A DNA stretch of 46,004 bases from JANNHP01 sp031404455 (GTDB lineage: Bacteria > Planctomycetota > JAJSAM01 > JAJVHW01), in contig JANNHP010000170.1 of NCBI GenBank assembly GCA_031404455.1, forward strand, positions 1 to 46,004, read 5' to 3'. Shown here piece by piece: positions 43,933 through 46,004 of the stretch (position 1 is its first letter; every line of letters starts with the position of its first letter). The position numbers and the translations under genes are program-made. A model generated the notes under the pieces. It saw nothing but the letters and a program-made list of their open reading frames with translations. It searched no databases and was not told where the DNA came from.

Positions 43933-45003
43933 TCACCGCAGCACCTCGATCGAGTGCGTCTTGAAGACGCAGCGGATCTCGCCTCCCACCGCGAGCCGCA
44001 GCGCGTCCGCGGCTTCGGGCGTGACGTCGGCCTGCAACACGACGCCCACGTCCACCGCCACGCGCACGAGGTGCGGCTCGCGCCGCAGCGCGACGACGCG
44101 GCCCGCGAGGCGGTTGCGCGCGCTCGTCAGCGGCGCCGCCGCGTCCGCGGGCTCGAGCGCGATGGCGCCCGACGCGACGCGGCACCACACGCCCTCGCCT
44201 TCCGCGCCCGCGCGCGGGAGCTGGATCGTCGATCCGCCGGGACCGGTCGCGATGTCGCGGCGCTCGGACGCGGCGTACGCCGCGCGGAAGAGGTTGTCCA
44301 CGCCCTCGCCCGCCCGCGCGCCGGAGAGCACGTTCTCGGGCGTGCCGCTCGCGACGACGCGCCCCGCGTCGAGGCGCACGGCGACGCGCGCGATCCGCAA
44401 CACCTCCGACTCGTCGTGACTGACGAAGAGCGTCGGCACGCGGAAGCGGCGGATCGTCTCCGTGACGAAGTCGAGCGCCTCGCGCCGCGCCGGGAGGTCG
44501 AGCGCCGAGACGGGTTCGTCGAGGAGCAGCAGTCGCGGGCCCGAGAGCAGCGCCCGTCCGAGCGCCACGCGCTGGCGTTCGCCGCCGGAGAGAGTCGAGG
44601 GACGGCGCGGCAGCAGCGGCGCGAGACGCAGCGTGTCGATGACGTCGCCCTTCGCCGGCGCGGCGCGGCCGCGTCGGCGGCGCTCGCCGTACGCGAGGTT
44701 CCCGGCCACGGTGAGGTGCGGGAAGAGGAGGCCGTCCTGCGCGACGAGCCCGACCGCGCGGCGCTCGGGCGGCAGATTGACGCCGCGCGCCACGTCGACG
44801 TGCGGTTCGTCGCCGAGCGAAGCGCTTCCGCGGTCGGGACGCGCGAGTCCGGCGAGGAGCGCGATCGTCGTCGACTTGCCGCTTCCCGACGGTCCGAAGA
44901 GCGCGACGACGGGCGCCTCCGCGGGGAGGTCGGCGTCGAACGCGACGTCGAGCGAGAACGACTCCGACACGCGCAGCGTGAAGGCGACGGCGAGTCGCGT
45001 CAT
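43933..45003 (-). CDS. modC: Molybdate ABC transporter ATP-binding protein
   Basis: A 356-residue ATPase. Walker A GPSGSGKST near residue 43, Q-loop in LVAQDGLLFPHLTV, signature LSGGERQRVALGRAL, Walker B LLLLDEPVSALD and H-loop FVSHDESEV are all present. A C-terminal TOBE/Mop domain (about 290-356, RLAGRVVALRREPHLVRVAVD and following) is characteristic of ModC and binds oxyanion. Start ATG 45003 overlaps the stop of modB (ATGA). It supplies energy for molybdate (or tungstate) uptake. Transport specificity cannot be read from the sequence, but the ModA-like gene divergent from modB supports molybdate. Confidence 0.92.
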   Translation of the reverse strand: MTRLAVAFTLRVSESFSLDVAFDADLPAEAPVVALFGPSGSGKSTTIALLAGLARPDRGSASLGDEPHVDVARGVNLPPERRAVGLVAQDGLLFPHLTVAGNLAYGERRRRGRAAPAKGDVIDTLRLAPLLPRRPSTLSGGERQRVALGRALLSGPRLLLLDEPVSALDLPARREALDFVTETIRRFRVPTLFVSHDESEVLRIARVAVRLDAGRVVASGTPENVLSGARAGEGVDNLFRAAYAASERRDIATGPGGSTIQLPRAGAEGEGVWCRVASGAIALEPADAAAPLTSARNRLAGRVVALRREPHLVRVAVDVGVVLQADVTPEAADALRLAVGGEIRCVFKTHSIEVLR

Positions 45004-45668
45004 CGCGGACGTCTCCGCGCGAGGAACTCGCTCGCGAGGAGGGCGCCGAGTGCGAGCACCACGCAGAGCGCCGCGAGACGCCAGGCGCCCTCCGGGCCGC
45101 GCCCCTGGATCTCCGAGAACACGGCGACCGGCAGCGTGCGCGTCTCGCCCTCGACGTTTCCGGCGAGGACGATCGTCGCGCCGAACTCGCCGACGCTCCG
45201 CGCGAACGCCAGCACCGCCGCTGCGAGCACGCCGCCCTTCGCCATCGGCAGGACGACCGTGACGAACGCGTCGAACCGCGACGCGCCGAGCGTGCGCGCC
45301 TGCGCCGCGAGCCGCGGATCGACCGCCTCGAACGCCGTCCGGCACGCGCGGTAGGCGAGCGGGAACGCCATCACTGCGGACGCCACGACGCACGCGCGCC
45401 ACGTGAAGACGACGGGCAGGCCGATCGCCTCGAGCGCCGGACCGAGCGGTCCGCGGCGTCCGAGGAGGACGAGCAGCAGGTAGCCGGTGACGACCGGAGG
45501 CAGCACGAGCGGGAGCATCAACACCGTCTCGGCGACGGCCTTGCCCGGGAACGTCCGCGTCGCGAAGACGTGTCCGAGCGCAATCGCGGGCGGCAGGACG
45601 CAGACGGTCGCCGCGAGCCCGATCTCGGCGGAGAGAAGGAGGGCGCCCAGTTCCTCGGGGGAGAGCAC
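45000..45668 (-). CDS. modB: Molybdate ABC transporter permease
   Basis: A 222-residue integral membrane permease with about six hydrophobic segments. The EAA loop, EAVDPRLAAQARTLGASRFDAF, lies near residue 115 and is followed by the family segment ARSVGEFGATIVLAG. The start is GTG 45668 (read as Met); an in-frame ATG is not available near by. It overlaps modC by 4 bases, so both are made together. It is divergent from modA with 146 bases between. Confidence 0.92.
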   Translation of the reverse strand: MLSPEELGALLLSAEIGLAATVCVLPPAIALGHVFATRTFPGKAVAETVLMLPLVLPPVVTGYLLLVLLGRRGPLGPALEAIGLPVVFTWRACVVASAVMAFPLAYRACRTAFEAVDPRLAAQARTLGASRFDAFVTVVLPMAKGGVLAAAVLAFARSVGEFGATIVLAGNVEGETRTLPVAVFSEIQGRGPEGAWRLAALCVVLALGALLASEFLARRRPR

Positions 45669-45685
45669 GCGGCGGAGGGTACCGA

Positions 45686-45769
45686 GTCGGACTCCGCCCC
45701 ACCCTTTTCCACATTCGCGGATCGGGCGCCGGGCCGGGGGGTGTGGGAAACGGTGGGTCGGAGCCTGAC
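45686..45769. repeat. Imperfect inverted repeat in the modA-modB divergent region
   Basis: Arms 45686-45712 and 45743-45769 match in inverse at 22 of 27 positions. The arm words (CTTTTCCAC and GAGCCTGACACC) look like a REP-type dispersed repeat rather than an operator. Because it lies between two divergent promoters it could still influence both genes. No ModE-type operator was recognised. Confidence 0.6.
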
Positions 45770-45814
45770 ACCGTAGGTTCTGGCGGCGAGGATCGGCGGC
45801 AAGCCGGAGGTCCG

Positions 45815-46004
45815 ATGCGCGCGATCCGCACTCTCGTCACCGCCGTTCTCGCGTTCGTCGCGGCCGCCTGCGGCGACGCGCACGCGCCGGGCCCGGGTCC
45901 GAGCGGCGGGAAGGGCGACAAGTCGGGCGGTCACAAGGCGGAGGCTCGCATCCACGCGGCGGCGAGCCTCGCGGACGTGCTCCGCGACGTCGCGAAGGAG
46001 TTCG
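45815..46004 (+). CDS. modA: Molybdate-binding periplasmic protein, 3' truncated by the window end
   Basis: Only the first 63 residues are in the window. Start ATG 45815 with GGAGG six bases upstream. Signal sequence to residue 17, then AAAC, a weak lipobox, and a Gly/Pro/Lys linker. The mature sequence opens with EARIHAAASLADVLRDVAKEF, the characteristic first strand and helix of ModA (AAASL...EF). It is divergent from modB and completes the ModABC transporter. Confidence 0.88.
   Translation, partial: MRAIRTLVTAVLAFVAAACGDAHAPGPGPSGGKGDKSGGHKAEARIHAAASLADVLRDVAKEF

Overview
The window is a very GC-rich chromosomal segment (I estimate about 70% G+C by eye) from a Gram-negative, cell-surface-elaborating bacterium. 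The gene content fits Planctomycetota best: a zinc-ribbon Ser/Thr kinase overlapping an ECF sigma gene, a VWA protein coupled to a divergent kinase, tricorn protease, FG-GAP/IPT secreted proteins, and an abundance of multiheme cytochromes c. This is inference from gene content; there is no rRNA or marker tree here. No tRNA, rRNA or CRISPR was seen.

Layout. (1) 2-4375, plus strand: the 3' part of a type II secretion/pilus operon (GspE-type ATPase, two GspF-like proteins, three minor pseudopilins). The genes overlap by 4 to 20 bases. (2) 4453-10661, minus: a 13-heme secreted cytochrome, then a VWA protein and an atypical kinase. (3) 10795-12938, plus: an HEAGH membrane protein and a polytopic membrane protein. 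(4) 13122-17761: tricorn protease (minus) and an RlmD/TrmA-type RNA methyltransferase (plus). (5) 18073-27185, minus: a large IPT/FG-GAP protein, an ECF sigma and kinase pair, and a choice-of-anchor I/phytase-like protein. (6) 27343-29104, plus: an EB_dh-domain protein and an Fpg/Nei DNA glycosylase. (7) 29240-34459, minus: a secreted protein, a beta-helix protein and a frameshifted 10-heme cytochrome. (8) 34677-43928: a respiratory supercluster. (9) 43933-46004: modC, modB and the start of modA.

The respiratory supercluster is the centre of interest. A five-gene minus-strand operon encodes Rieske protein, cytochrome b6-like protein, subunit IV-like protein, a 9-heme cytochrome and a NapC-like cytochrome with 16 CXXCH motifs plus two non-canonical heme motifs. 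Next to it lie a tetraheme cytochrome c554-like gene and a divergent operon of 9-heme cytochrome, Tat ferredoxin-like protein and NrfD-type quinone protein. The cytochrome b keeps one heme-ligand pair (H74/H176) but lacks the second (Y88 in one position, no His at 190/191). The subunit IV partner carries PSWP where the Qo-site PEWY motif belongs. The complex therefore looks like a single-heme-b, non-Q-cycle relative of cytochrome bc/b6f complexes. Across the window I count 61 CXXCH motifs in six proteins.

A CRP-type palindrome (GTGAC-N4-RTCAC) recurs upstream of the cytochrome genes and the IPT/FG-GAP gene, often about 80-90 bases before the start codon, which suggests one regulon. Two of these cytochromes and the IPT/FG-GAP protein also share a tandem PPC-like N-terminal module. 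Intergenic regions carry four unrelated families of palindromic REP-like repeats and one element of about 235 bases with terminal inverted repeats and TA flanks.
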